Source: Bacteroides mediterraneensis
GTDB taxonomy: Bacteria; Bacteroidota; Bacteroidia; Bacteroidales; Bacteroidaceae
DNA: 64,000 bases
Direction: 5' to 3'
Assembly: GCF_025993685.1 (NCBI RefSeq)
Contig: NZ_DAJPEN010000001.1
Coordinates: forward strand, 3,038,001-3,102,000
The notes beneath the pieces are model-generated. The model was not told where the DNA came from, did not search any database, and saw nothing but the letters and a program-made list of their open reading frames with translations. This document shows positions 50,923 through 59,858 of the stretch, one piece after another. Position 1 is the stretch's first letter; the number at the start of each line of letters is the position of its first letter. The position numbers and the translations under genes were made by a program.

Positions 50923-51006
50923 TTTCACACTGCGGGATTTGTATTTCACACTGTGAAATATGTATCCCACACTGTGGTTTTTGTATCCCACACTGTGGGA
51001 CAGAGA
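50923..51006. repeat. Four tandem 21-bp palindromic repeats
   Basis: Units start at 50923, 50944, 50965 and 50986. Each contains CACACTG. Unit 2 holds the perfect palindrome TTTCACACTGTGAAA and unit 4 TCCCACACTGTGGGA, while units 1 and 3 are mixed or imperfect forms. The arms change together (TTT/AAA or TCC/GGA), and GTA separates most units. The array is in the gap between the dinB stop and the mrp terminator. Two short ORFs across it show only the repeat-encoded peptides and were not called. Confidence 0.8.
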
Positions 51007-51070
51007 ATACACTTAGTGGTTTTAAAGAATACTCCAGCAGTAAAAGAATTATGAATCAGAGAGATACAAA

Positions 51071-51106
51071 AAAGAAGCGAAGACTCATTCCAGCCTCCGC
51101 TTCTTT
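51071..51106 (-). terminator. Intrinsic terminator of the trmB-mrp operon
   Basis: AAAGAAGCG pairs with CGCTTCTTT, and the minus strand continues with a T-rich run, 21 bases after the mrp stop. Confidence 0.75.
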
Positions 51107-51126
51107 CTGTTCAATTTATTTTCTCA

Positions 51127-52224
51127 TCAATGCGTATGCACAATCTCCGTAGGCGCTTGCTCAGCATTGCGCTTTTCGGTCTGTATCACCACGTTGCGTG
51201 CCAAATCCATAAAGGCCATACCGGTGACTGAATTTTCATCGAGGGCAGCCGGCGTACCTGCATCACCGCTTTCGCAAATGCTCTGTACGATAGGAATCTG
51301 TCCGAGCAGCGGCACATGCAGCTCTTCTGCCAAGCGTTTGGTACCTTCCTTGCCAAACAGGTAGTACTTGTTGCCCGGAAGTTCGGCCGGAGTAAACCAC
51401 GCCATGTTTTCCACCAGCCCGAGGATAGGTACGTTCACCTTTTCGTTGGTGTACATGTTGATACCCTTACGTGCATCGGCCAGTGCCACTTGCTGCGGAG
51501 TGCTGACAATCACGGCTCCCGTAATGGCCAAGGTCTGGAGCAAGGTCAGATGGATGTCGCTGGTGCCCGGAGGAGTATCCAGCACGAAATAATCCAGTTC
51601 GCCCCAGTTGGCATCGGCTACCAGCTGCTTCAGGGCATTGCTGGCCATACCGCCACGCCACAGCGTAGCCTGGTCAGGGTCTACAAAGAAACCGATGGAA
51701 AGCAGTTTGATACCGTATTTTTCAACCGGTACAATCAGGTCGCGGCCGTTCACTTCTTCTGCATACGGACGGGCGTCTTCCATCTGGAACATCTTAGGTA
51801 CCGAAGGACCGAAGATATCTGCATCCAGCAAACCTACCTTGTAGCCCAGCTTGGCCAAAGCCACTGCCAGATTGGCGGCCACCGTAGACTTACCGACTCC
51901 TCCTTTACCGGATGATACGGCAATCACGTTCTTCACCTGCGGCAGCATCTTGCCCGGTTCGGGACGGGCTGCCTGCTTGCTTTCGGTGGCAATCGTCACC
52001 TCCACGTCCTTCGACACATAGGTATGAATGGCGGTTTCAGCCGATTTGACTACTGATTTCATGAAAGGGTCGGTCGGCTTCTCGAATATCAGCGAGAAAC
52101 TTACCTTCATTCCGTCAATGCGAAGATTGTCGGCCACCATCTCCGCTTCCACAATATTTTTTCCGTTGCCCGGATAACGCACCGTAGCCAGTGCGTCCAT
52201 AATCAATTTCGGATAAAGTGTCAT
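51127..52224 (-). CDS. Mrp/NBP35 family iron-sulfur carrier ATPase
   Basis: A 365-residue protein with an N-terminal MIP18/DUF59-like domain (about 1-90) and a C-terminal deviant-Walker ATPase domain (P-loop SSGKGGVGKST, 104-114; DADIFGPSVP near 137; DTPPGTSDIHL near 216). It is expected to help assemble or carry Fe-S clusters. The ENMAWF segment near residue 272 continues TPAELPGNKYYLFG, where canonical Mrp has CxxC metal ligands, so the usual cluster-binding pair is absent. It is cotranscribed with trmB, 17 bases upstream. Confidence 0.9.
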   Translation of the reverse strand: MTLYPKLIMDALATVRYPGNGKNIVEAEMVADNLRIDGMKVSFSLIFEKPTDPFMKSVVKSAETAIHTYVSKDVEVTIATESKQAARPEPGKMLPQVKNVIAVSSGKGGVGKSTVAANLAVALAKLGYKVGLLDADIFGPSVPKMFQMEDARPYAEEVNGRDLIVPVEKYGIKLLSIGFFVDPDQATLWRGGMASNALKQLVADANWGELDYFVLDTPPGTSDIHLTLLQTLAITGAVIVSTPQQVALADARKGINMYTNEKVNVPILGLVENMAWFTPAELPGNKYYLFGKEGTKRLAEELHVPLLGQIPIVQSICESGDAGTPAALDENSVTGMAFMDLARNVVIQTEKRNAEQAPTEIVHTH

Positions 52225-52241
52225 ATCTTTTCAGTTTTAAA

Positions 52242-53000
52242 TCATTTGCTTGTTTTCAGTCCGCTCCGCTTGCTCCGGTTGTAGCTTCGGTAATCGTCCA
52301 GCTCGATTTCCACGTCGGGTTCCTGAAGTTCTCCTTCCTGCGGCAGACGGAACTGGATGTACTTGATGTTCAGTCCGCGGTCGAGCCACTGCTGTTCGTA
52401 ATAGGTGCGGATGCTCAAAATGTCATCGTCCATGCCGGAGTGATACAAATCGTCGGTAATAAACTCCACCGGGAAATGATTGGCCTCCACCATATATTTA
52501 GTATAGGTAAACATGAAATTACTGTCCGTCTTCAGGTGTACCAGTCCGTCCGGAATCAGAAAACGGCGGTAACGGTTCATAAAATAGGTAGAAGTCAGGC
52601 GCTTGGTAGCCTTCTTCATCTGAGGGTCCGAGAAAGTCAGCCAGATTTCGCTCACCTCACCCGGCGCAAAGAAGCGCTCAATGATTTCGATGTTGGTACG
52701 TAGAAAGGCCACATTCTTCAAACCTTCATTCAGTGCTTCGGTGGCTCCCGTCCACATACGGGCTCCCTTGATATCTACTCCGATAAAGTTCTTGCCCGGA
52801 TAACGGCGTGCCAGTCCTACGGTGTATTCCCCACGTCCGCATCCCAGTTCCAGGACAATCGGATTCTCGTTCTTGAAGAAATCCTGCTTCCAGCGTCCCT
52901 TCATCTCGAAAGGGACCTCATCCACCACCGAATACGGATATTCAAACACATGCGGATATTCCGCCATATCTGCGAATTTCGCTAATTTTCCTTTTCCCAT
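52242..53000 (-). CDS. trmB: tRNA (guanine-N7-)-methyltransferase
   Basis: A 252-residue SAM-dependent enzyme forming m7G46 in tRNA. The SAM site is VLELGCGRGEYTVGLA near residue 50, followed by NFIGVDIKGARMW. The family signature is EIWLTFSDPQMKKATKRLTS near 135. The ATG at 53000 (MGKGKLAKFADM) is preferred: an upstream in-frame ATG at 53057 lies beyond the TACCTTTG promoter box. It is first in the trmB-mrp operon. Confidence 0.94.
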   Translation of the reverse strand: MGKGKLAKFADMAEYPHVFEYPYSVVDEVPFEMKGRWKQDFFKNENPIVLELGCGRGEYTVGLARRYPGKNFIGVDIKGARMWTGATEALNEGLKNVAFLRTNIEIIERFFAPGEVSEIWLTFSDPQMKKATKRLTSTYFMNRYRRFLIPDGLVHLKTDSNFMFTYTKYMVEANHFPVEFITDDLYHSGMDDDILSIRTYYEQQWLDRGLNIKYIQFRLPQEGELQEPDVEIELDDYRSYNRSKRSGLKTSK

Positions 53001-53030
53001 ATTTTTCGTGAAACGTTTCCTTAATGCCCG

Positions 53031-53038
53031 CAAAGGTA
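53031..53038 (-). promoter_or_regulatory. -7 element for trmB-mrp
   Basis: Minus-strand TACCTTTG is an exact TAnnTTTG match, 31 bases before the trmB start; it supports the shorter start. Confidence 0.55.
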
Positions 53039-53144
53039 AAGTTTTTCGATGGAACACACAACTTTACCCTCAATTACCCGAAAGAATCGGGAAACGAAAG
53101 CAGTCGTCTGCGTTTATATGAAAAAACATCAAACACAGTATGAT

Positions 53145-54869
53145 ATGAAAAGAACAATAGCCCTACCCCTCCTCCTGATTACCTTCATGTGCGGCTGCAC
53201 AAAGGAATCCACCGAAGAACAGCCAATTCCTTCTTTCATCCAAGGAGCCAAAGTCGCCAGTTTTGCTTCCTCTTCACGCAACGGTACGACGGAGGAGTCC
53301 CTCCCCATCGGAAGTAACCTCACCTTTTACAGCCAAGGAGGCATTCAGGCCGAAGAGAAGGAATTTTCCTATAACGGAACAAGCTGGGAAAGCGACGTTC
53401 AAACAGAATGGGAAGACACACCTCAAAAAGCGACAGTGACCGCTTTCTGCCCTCCCCTTTACCGGAGCCAAAACGAATTCTATCAAGACGGACGGTTAAG
53501 AGACCAGCTCATGGCACAAGGTGAATATGCCTACAAGGAAAGCATCATCCTGTCTTTCAGACATCTGTTCGCACAAATCCTCTTCAAGGTATCCCACAGC
53601 CTGAACCAGCAAATCAGCCAAATCGAGTTCACTCCTTCCGTATCGGTGTCGGGCATTTCCCCGGAAACGGGAGAAATCACCTACCAGCATACTGTTTCTT
53701 CCCTCTGTATGGACAAAGAACAGGAAGGGATATATAGCTTTCTGATTCCTCCCGCCAGCCAGTCCATTCACATACGCATCCACACTACGACCGGAAGCAT
53801 CCATGAAAGCACCTTGGAAACCTACCCGTTCCAGGCCGGCTACACCTATACCTGTCCACTGAAACTGTCTGGGGAAGCCCAGGGAATTTCAACCGTAGAA
53901 GACTTCATTGCCTTCACTTACCTGATAAACGGAGAAAGCTACGGAAAGCGTAGCCTGGAAGAATTCGGGAAAAAGACCGGAGAAAAAATGACTTACTACC
54001 TGAATGAAGACCTGACCTTCACTCCGGAAGAAGCCGCACGGGTCCAAATGATTGGAAAATATGGCTTCGGCAGCACCACGCCAAAAAAGGCTTTCAACGA
54101 TATTTTCGACGGACAAGGACATAGCCTGAACAACCTGCGCTTCGAGCAACCGGTAGACGGTTCTTATTATGCCGGTCTATTCAGCGGCATATCCGCTACC
54201 GGCGTAGTGAGAAACCTGATTCTCAGCCAAGCCGTGTACGACAAGGAAAAAGACACCAAGAAAGCGGCTTTTCTGGCAGGAATCAATCTGGGAGAAATCA
54301 ATCACTGCATCCTGCGCGACTGTACCGTTGAAAATTTAAGAGATGACGGGGAATTTGGCAATATATCTTCCCGAAACGAGGGAATCATTGCCAACTGCCA
54401 GCTCCATAACATCAAATTCAAGAACGAAGTCAAAGTCGGTAGCGGAATCACCCGCTACCATTACGGAAAAATCATCAACTGCGCTGTAAACAATTGCCAA
54501 TTTAAGAAGACTTCCATTGGAGGCGGTCTCATCTGTAACATCATCAAAAACGGAGAAATACAAAACTGCTACGTATCGGGCAATATCAGCCAATGCTATG
54601 CCATCTGCCAGCAAGTGCAGGAAAACAATATAATCAGGTGCTGTTTCTATCCCCAAAGTTATACAAAAGCCCCCATCGGAAACGATTATAAAAGCGCCCC
54701 CTCCGATTCACTTCTGAAATACGGCAGCCAACAGGCTATTACAGAAGAAAACTTGCCCAAAGTGCTCAACCAGTGGATATCCGACAGCGGGAAACGACTT
54801 TTCCCCAACCTGTCATTCAACACGTGGGAGCAAGGAGAAACTCTGCCGGCCATACTGGTATCCCCATAA
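53145..54869 (+). CDS. Fimbrillin-like lipoprotein with C-terminal beta-helix repeats
   Basis: About 574 residues from MKRTIALPLLL. The lipoprotein signal is ITFMCGC (Cys near 17). About residues 20-250 resemble the fimbrillin/Mfa-like family (ATVTAFCPPLYRSQ, LSFRHLFAQILFKVSH, YTYTCPLKLSGE). From about 260 on, imperfect GLUG-like repeats (DIFDGQGHSLNNLRF, YYAGLFSGISATGVVRNL, GIIANCQLHNIKF) suggest a parallel beta-helix. It is probably a surface adhesin or pilus component, but neither pilus accessory genes nor an anchor gene lies nearby. Longer in-frame starts upstream lack a signal peptide. Confidence 0.75.
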   Translation: MKRTIALPLLLITFMCGCTKESTEEQPIPSFIQGAKVASFASSSRNGTTEESLPIGSNLTFYSQGGIQAEEKEFSYNGTSWESDVQTEWEDTPQKATVTAFCPPLYRSQNEFYQDGRLRDQLMAQGEYAYKESIILSFRHLFAQILFKVSHSLNQQISQIEFTPSVSVSGISPETGEITYQHTVSSLCMDKEQEGIYSFLIPPASQSIHIRIHTTTGSIHESTLETYPFQAGYTYTCPLKLSGEAQGISTVEDFIAFTYLINGESYGKRSLEEFGKKTGEKMTYYLNEDLTFTPEEAARVQMIGKYGFGSTTPKKAFNDIFDGQGHSLNNLRFEQPVDGSYYAGLFSGISATGVVRNLILSQAVYDKEKDTKKAAFLAGINLGEINHCILRDCTVENLRDDGEFGNISSRNEGIIANCQLHNIKFKNEVKVGSGITRYHYGKIINCAVNNCQFKKTSIGGGLICNIIKNGEIQNCYVSGNISQCYAICQQVQENNIIRCCFYPQSYTKAPIGNDYKSAPSDSLLKYGSQQAITEENLPKVLNQWISDSGKRLFPNLSFNTWEQGETLPAILVSP

Positions 54870-54907
54870 TTTTTCTAAAAAATAAAAAATGGTATCCATA
54901 AATATTG

Positions 54908-54915
54908 TATTTTTG
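54908..54915 (+). promoter_or_regulatory. -7 element for the coiled-coil/S41 protease operon
   Basis: TATTTTTG matches TAnnTTTG, 24 bases upstream of the start at 54939. Confidence 0.5.
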
Positions 54916-54938
54916 CGGCGAACGCAAAATTCGGAATC

Positions 54939-55808
54939 ATGAACAATAAAAAACTAATTATCGCGATTATCATATTGGCTGTGATAGCAGCCATTGTATC
55001 GTTTTTTGCCGTCAACGAAGCACGCAAGAACAAAGAAATGAGTCAACTTTTCGCGGTAGAAAAACAGGAAATGGAAAACGAATACAGTACGTTTGCCACG
55101 CAATACGATGAGCTGCAAGTCCAGATAAACAATGATTCTCTCCGCGAAAAGCTGGAAAGTGAGAAATTGAAAACCCAACGTCTGCTCGAAGAGCTCCGTC
55201 AGGTGAAGACCAGTGACGCGGCCGAAATCATGCGACTGAAGAAAGAGCTGAAAACCGTACGTGCCGTACTGCGGAGTTACGTCATGCAAATCGACTCCTT
55301 GAACAAAATCAATGCGGCACTGATGCAGGAGAATCAGGAGGTGAAAACCAAATATTCTGCAGCGACTGCACAAATCACGAACTTGTCACAAGAGAAAAAG
55401 AGTCTGAACGAGAAAGTGACATTGGCTGCCCAGCTGGATGCCACCAACATTCGGGTGCAGACCCTGAACAAACGGGGACGCGAAACCGACCGGGTGAAGA
55501 ACATCAAGAAAATTGCCATTTCTTTCACTATCGTCAAGAATATCACTGCCCAGACAGGAAACAAGACCCTCTACGTGCGTATCGCCAAACCGGACAACGA
55601 GATTTTGACCAAGAGTGCCAGCAACCAATTCAAATTTGAAGACAGAAACATCGCCTATTCCATCAAAAAATACATTGAATACACGGGCGAAGAACAAACT
55701 GTCACAGTATATTGGGATGTGGAAGAATTCCTGGCAGCCGGTACCTATCAGGTATATATCTTCGCAGACGGCAACATGATTGGACAAGGTTCATTCCGAA
55801 TGAAATAA
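54939..55808 (+). CDS. Hypothetical membrane-anchored coiled-coil protein
   Basis: A 289-residue protein with one N-terminal hydrophobic helix (about 5-24) and a long predicted coiled coil (about 30-180, rich in Glu, Lys, Leu, Gln). A compact C-terminal beta domain of about 100 residues follows (ISFTIVKNITAQTGNKTLYV, VTVYWDVEEFLAAGTYQVYIFADG). The helix should hold it in the inner membrane with the coil in the periplasm. It is 11 bases upstream of the S41 protease gene, which suggests a joint envelope task. I do not recognise a named family. Confidence 0.78.
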   Translation: MNNKKLIIAIIILAVIAAIVSFFAVNEARKNKEMSQLFAVEKQEMENEYSTFATQYDELQVQINNDSLREKLESEKLKTQRLLEELRQVKTSDAAEIMRLKKELKTVRAVLRSYVMQIDSLNKINAALMQENQEVKTKYSAATAQITNLSQEKKSLNEKVTLAAQLDATNIRVQTLNKRGRETDRVKNIKKIAISFTIVKNITAQTGNKTLYVRIAKPDNEILTKSASNQFKFEDRNIAYSIKKYIEYTGEEQTVTVYWDVEEFLAAGTYQVYIFADGNMIGQGSFRMK

Positions 55809-55819
55809 TTCTGAAAAAC

Positions 55820-57232
55820 ATGAGAAAGCATATCAGTTATCTGATTTATGGTTGCCTTGCATTGATGGGCTTGCTGTCCTCCTGCGGCGAAGACCGTTCG
55901 GGGGAATATTATGCCTTGATTTCCACCAAAACCTGGATTTACGAAGTGATGCAGGAAAACTATCTTTTTTATGAAGACATTCCGGCAGAAGACAAACTGG
56001 ACTTTTTCAAAAAGCCAGGCGAATTTCTGACATCTGCCGTTTCCTCCAAAGACCAGAAAAACGGCTATGTGTTTTCTCATGTCGACTCCGTATTTTCACG
56101 TGCCACCAGCACCTATCCCTGTTTCGGGTTCGAAGCAGCCTTGGTACGTACGGAAAACGGGACAAATGCTCTGAGAGTGCTATACACCCAGCCGGACTCT
56201 CCAGCGGAAGAAGTGGGATTGAAACGGGGTGACTGGATTATTGCCATAGATAATCAAAAGGTATCTACCAGCAACTACACCACTTATATCACCCATCCTA
56301 CCAAAGCCTACAGCTTCACATTAGGAAAATACAATCCTTATCCCGAAGATGTGGATGATCCGGAGTTTAACTACATCGAGTTCGATACCCTTGGTGTCGT
56401 GCAAATGCCATCACCGCGCTATGTAGAGGAAAAAGACGTGCTTAAAACAGGTATTATATCTGCCGGAAGCCGTAAAGCCTTCTACATATTATATAATGAA
56501 TTCGATGAGAACACGGACATGCTCCAAGAAGTGCTCACACAAATGAGCGGACAACAGTTCGACGACATAATCCTGGATTTACGATACAATCCGGGAGGCT
56601 ATGTAAGTACCTCACAAATAGTCAGTACGGCACTGGCTCCTTCCACGGCCATGGGGCAACCTTTCCTGCACATGATTTACAACGACAAACTCAACAAGAC
56701 CGAAACTTTGAACTTTGATGCGAGCTTGTTGCCGGGAGGAAGCAGCCTGTCTTATCAGAACCTCTATGTCGTCACTTCCGGAAATACGGCCTCAGCTTCT
56801 GAAATCGTCATCAACTGTCTGAAACCTTACATGGAAGGACGCCTGTTCCAAGTGGGAACATCGACCTATGGGAAAAATGTAGCCCAACAGCTGTTTACCA
56901 GTGCAGACTCTCCGGGAATTGAACTATGGCTTACCACCAGCTATCTAAGCAATTCCCAAGGATATTATGACTACTTTCAGAACGGACTCTCGCCGGACTT
57001 CGAAATTGAGGAGAACTACGAAGAGGAACTCGGAGAACTGGGGTCCACACAAGACCAGCTTTTACAACCCATACTCTATAAAATGGCAAATGGAAGCTTC
57101 CCGACCACTACGGAAGGAAATGATGAAACCGCCACGACTTTAAGTCAGAGCCGCACAGACAGGAAGATACAGGTATTGGTTGATCCCATTGCTCAAAAGC
57201 CACACTACAACCGGATAAAACCCTCCAAGTAA
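55820..57232 (+). CDS. S41 family C-terminal-processing peptidase lipoprotein with PDZ domain
   Basis: About 470 residues from MRKHISYLIYG. The lipoprotein signal is MGLLSSC (Cys22). A PDZ-like domain lies at about 110-190 (SPAEEVGLKRGDWIIAID). The S41 catalytic domain follows with DIILDLRYNPGG near 250, the nucleophile region TSGNTASASEIVIN near 315, and the Lys region GTSTYGKNVAQQ near 345. Such enzymes are serine/lysine proteases of the cell envelope. An in-frame ATG 108 bases upstream would overlap the coiled-coil gene and lacks a signal peptide, so it was rejected. Confidence 0.9.
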   Translation: MRKHISYLIYGCLALMGLLSSCGEDRSGEYYALISTKTWIYEVMQENYLFYEDIPAEDKLDFFKKPGEFLTSAVSSKDQKNGYVFSHVDSVFSRATSTYPCFGFEAALVRTENGTNALRVLYTQPDSPAEEVGLKRGDWIIAIDNQKVSTSNYTTYITHPTKAYSFTLGKYNPYPEDVDDPEFNYIEFDTLGVVQMPSPRYVEEKDVLKTGIISAGSRKAFYILYNEFDENTDMLQEVLTQMSGQQFDDIILDLRYNPGGYVSTSQIVSTALAPSTAMGQPFLHMIYNDKLNKTETLNFDASLLPGGSSLSYQNLYVVTSGNTASASEIVINCLKPYMEGRLFQVGTSTYGKNVAQQLFTSADSPGIELWLTTSYLSNSQGYYDYFQNGLSPDFEIEENYEEELGELGSTQDQLLQPILYKMANGSFPTTTEGNDETATTLSQSRTDRKIQVLVDPIAQKPHYNRIKPSK

Positions 57233-57291
57233 CCTCTGTGACACATTCGTAAAAAATAAAGCTTATTTACCATTTCTTTTCAACAAAATGC

Positions 57292-57322
57292 TTTGACGAT
57301 TTGTTGTAATGTCATACATTTG
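57292..57322 (+). promoter_or_regulatory. Promoter of the TolC-HlyD-permease operon
   Basis: TTTG (57292-57295) and TACATTTG (57315-57322), 19 bases apart, are one of the best promoter matches in the window, 41 bases before the TolC-like start. Confidence 0.7.
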
Positions 57323-57363
57323 CACTGTTGCATAAGCAACCAAATAAAAAGTCAGCATCAGTA

Positions 57364-58857
57364 ATGAAAAGAATTACAAGTTTACTCTTACTGCTCAGCA
57401 CAATCCTCAGCAGTCACGCCCAGCAGATACTCACTCTGGACAGCTGCCGGGCACTTGCCCTGGCCAATAACAAAGAGTTACGGATTTCGCAAGAAAAGGT
57501 AAATGCCGCCCACTATGAGAAGAAAGCTGCATTTACGAACTACCTGCCCAAGATTGACCTTACGGGAGGATACATGCGTACCCAAAAAGAAATCTCCCTG
57601 TTAAGTGACGCACAGAAACAAACCATCGGGAATTTGGGTACCAACGTGGGAGGACAGCTCCAACAAGGCATGCAATCGGCCGAATTCCAGGCAGCCATGC
57701 AACAGTTGGCCGCAGCCAATCCCGGTCTAGCGGCCGGACTGCAGGGACTTCTTCCGGGAGCTGTATCCGGATTGACGGAAGGACTGAACAGCATCGGTCA
57801 AAGCCTGGTAGACGCTTTCCACACGGATACCCGTAACCTGACCGTAGGAGCCGCTACGCTTACCCAGCCGATTTTCATGGGAGGCAAAATCATCGCCTAC
57901 AACAAAATCACCAAATATGCCGAACGCCTGGCTGAGTCACAGCATGCCACGGGTATGCAGGATTTGATACTGCAAACAGACCAGGCCTACTGGCAAATCA
58001 TTTCGCTTGTCAACAAGAAAAAACTGGCGGAGAACTTCCTTGAACTGGTACAGAAACTGGATTCGGACGTAGACAAGATGATTGCGGAGGGAGTGGCAAC
58101 CAAAGCCGACGGACTCAGCGTGAAAGTGAAGGTCAACGAAGCCGAGATGATGCTGACACAAGTGGACAACGGATTGAGCCTGTCGAAGATGCTGTTATGC
58201 CAGCTTTGCGGTCTTCCACTGAATACGGAATTCCAACTGGCCGATGAAAGTATGAAAGACCTGCCGCTTCCCAACACCTACACCGAAGCAAACGTCAGCA
58301 CGGCTTTGAGCAACCGGGAAGAGCTGAAAAGTCTGGAACTGGCCTCGGAAATCTACCGCCAGAAAGTAAACATCGCCCGTTCCGAATTCCTTCCATCGGT
58401 GGCCCTGACCGCCAATTACCTGGTGACCAAGCCGTCGCTGGTCAACGGATTCGAAAACAAATTCCGTGGAATGTGGGCAGCGGGAGTCATCGTGAAAATC
58501 CCCGTATTCCACTGGGGAGAGGGAATGTATAAGGTAAAAGCCGCCAAAGCAGAAGCCAACATTGCCCGCTACAAACTGGAAGACACCAAAGAAAAAGTAG
58601 AGCTGCAAGTCACACAAAACTCCTATAAAGTCAACGAATCGACCAAGAAACTGGCCATGGCCGAAAAGAATATGGAGAAAGCGGAAGAGAACCTGCGTTA
58701 TGCCAACCTGGGATTTAAGGAAGGGGTAATCCCTACCAGCAACGTACTGGAGGCACAGACGGCCTGGTTCTCTGCACAAGCCGGAAAAATCGACGCACAG
58801 ATAGACGTCAAAATGAGTGAACTTTATTTGAACAAATCAATGGGAATTTTAAAATAA
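57364..58857 (+). CDS. TolC family outer-membrane efflux protein
   Basis: About 497 residues from MKRITSLLLLL, with a signal peptide ending SSHAQ. The TolC repeat is visible: LTLDSCRALALANNKELRIS at the N terminus and a second helical hairpin near residue 300-450 (SNREELKSLELASEIYRQKV, LEAQTAWFSAQAGKIDAQ near the end). A Gly/Ala/Gln-rich insertion (about 80-145, ANPGLAAGLQGLLPGA) is unusual. It should form a trimeric exit duct. It is the first gene of a four-gene exporter operon with a strong promoter. Confidence 0.9.
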   Translation: MKRITSLLLLLSTILSSHAQQILTLDSCRALALANNKELRISQEKVNAAHYEKKAAFTNYLPKIDLTGGYMRTQKEISLLSDAQKQTIGNLGTNVGGQLQQGMQSAEFQAAMQQLAAANPGLAAGLQGLLPGAVSGLTEGLNSIGQSLVDAFHTDTRNLTVGAATLTQPIFMGGKIIAYNKITKYAERLAESQHATGMQDLILQTDQAYWQIISLVNKKKLAENFLELVQKLDSDVDKMIAEGVATKADGLSVKVKVNEAEMMLTQVDNGLSLSKMLLCQLCGLPLNTEFQLADESMKDLPLPNTYTEANVSTALSNREELKSLELASEIYRQKVNIARSEFLPSVALTANYLVTKPSLVNGFENKFRGMWAAGVIVKIPVFHWGEGMYKVKAAKAEANIARYKLEDTKEKVELQVTQNSYKVNESTKKLAMAEKNMEKAEENLRYANLGFKEGVIPTSNVLEAQTAWFSAQAGKIDAQIDVKMSELYLNKSMGILK

Positions 58858-58866
58858 CACAACAAT

Positions 58867-59850
58867 ATGGAAAAGACGCAACGCAACAATATCATGCTGG
58901 CTTTCTTCACACTGTTAGCCGTGATTGTCATCGTGAGTATCATCGGATTCTTTACGCTAGGGAAAGGCCCTGAAATCATTCAGGGACAGGCGGAAGCGAC
59001 GGAATACAGAGTATCCAGCAAGGTGCCGGGACGTGTTTTGAAATTCTTTGTCAGCGAAGGCGACAAAGTGAAGGCGGGAGATACGCTTGCCATTCTGGAA
59101 GCTCCCGATGTCATGGCCAAACTGTCGCAGGCTCAGGCAGCCGAACAAGCGGCTCAGGCACTGAACGAGAAAGCATTACGCGGTACCCGCAGCGAACAGC
59201 TGCAGGCTGCATACGAAATGTGGCAGAAAGCCAAAGCCGGACTCGAAATTGCCGAAAAATCCTACAACCGTGTCAACCGCCTGTATGAAGAGGGGGTGAT
59301 GACGGCACAGAAAAGAGATGAAGCCAAAGCGCAATATGAAGCAATGAAAGCTACCGAACGTGCGGCCAACGCTCAATATACCATGGCCAAAAACGGAGCT
59401 CAGCGGGAAGACAAAGCCATGGCAGCCGCACAAGTGGAACGTGCGAAAGGCGCCGTGGCCGAGGTTTCTTCTTACGTATCCGAAACCTTTCTGACGGCTT
59501 CTGCCGACGGAGAAATATCAGAGATTTTCCCGAAAGTAGGAGAACTGGTAGGTACGGGTGCTCCCATCATGAATGTGGCCCAACTGGACGACATGTGGGT
59601 AACCTTCAACGTGCGCGAAGATTTTCTGAAAGACTTCAGCGTAGGCAACAAGATAAAAGCCTACATTCCTGCCCTGGAAAAGGACGTGGAGTTCCAGGTG
59701 ACCGTCATGAAAGACCTGGGAACCTATGCCGCTTGGAAGGCCACCAAAACTACCGGTCAGTTCGACCTGAAAACGTTTGAAGTAAAGGCAAAACCCGTGC
59801 AAGCCGTAGAAAATCTGCGCCCGGGAATGTCTGCCATCATTGAAAAGTAA
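58867..59850 (+). CDS. HlyD/EmrA-type membrane fusion (periplasmic adaptor) protein
   Basis: A 327-residue protein with one N-terminal transmembrane helix (about 12-34), a split lipoyl domain (KVPGRVLKFFVSEGDKVKAGDTLAI then SADGEISEIFPKVGELVGTG), and a helical hairpin between (about 80-195). A beta-barrel domain follows (WVTFNVREDFLKDFSVGNKI). It bridges the inner-membrane permeases to the TolC-like duct. It is 9 bases after the TolC-like gene and 8 before the first permease. Confidence 0.92.
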   Translation: MEKTQRNNIMLAFFTLLAVIVIVSIIGFFTLGKGPEIIQGQAEATEYRVSSKVPGRVLKFFVSEGDKVKAGDTLAILEAPDVMAKLSQAQAAEQAAQALNEKALRGTRSEQLQAAYEMWQKAKAGLEIAEKSYNRVNRLYEEGVMTAQKRDEAKAQYEAMKATERAANAQYTMAKNGAQREDKAMAAAQVERAKGAVAEVSSYVSETFLTASADGEISEIFPKVGELVGTGAPIMNVAQLDDMWVTFNVREDFLKDFSVGNKIKAYIPALEKDVEFQVTVMKDLGTYAAWKATKTTGQFDLKTFEVKAKPVQAVENLRPGMSAIIEK

Positions 59851-59858
59851 AAATAACC

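Noticed and set aside
50923..51006. Possible CRISPR array
   Set aside because: Units are contiguous with no spacers and there are no cas genes in the window.
50857..51152. Two short overlapping ORFs across the 21-bp repeats
   Set aside because: They encode only repeat-derived peptides in two different frames (SHCGICISHC and FHTVKYVSHTV patterns), and no start signals are visible.
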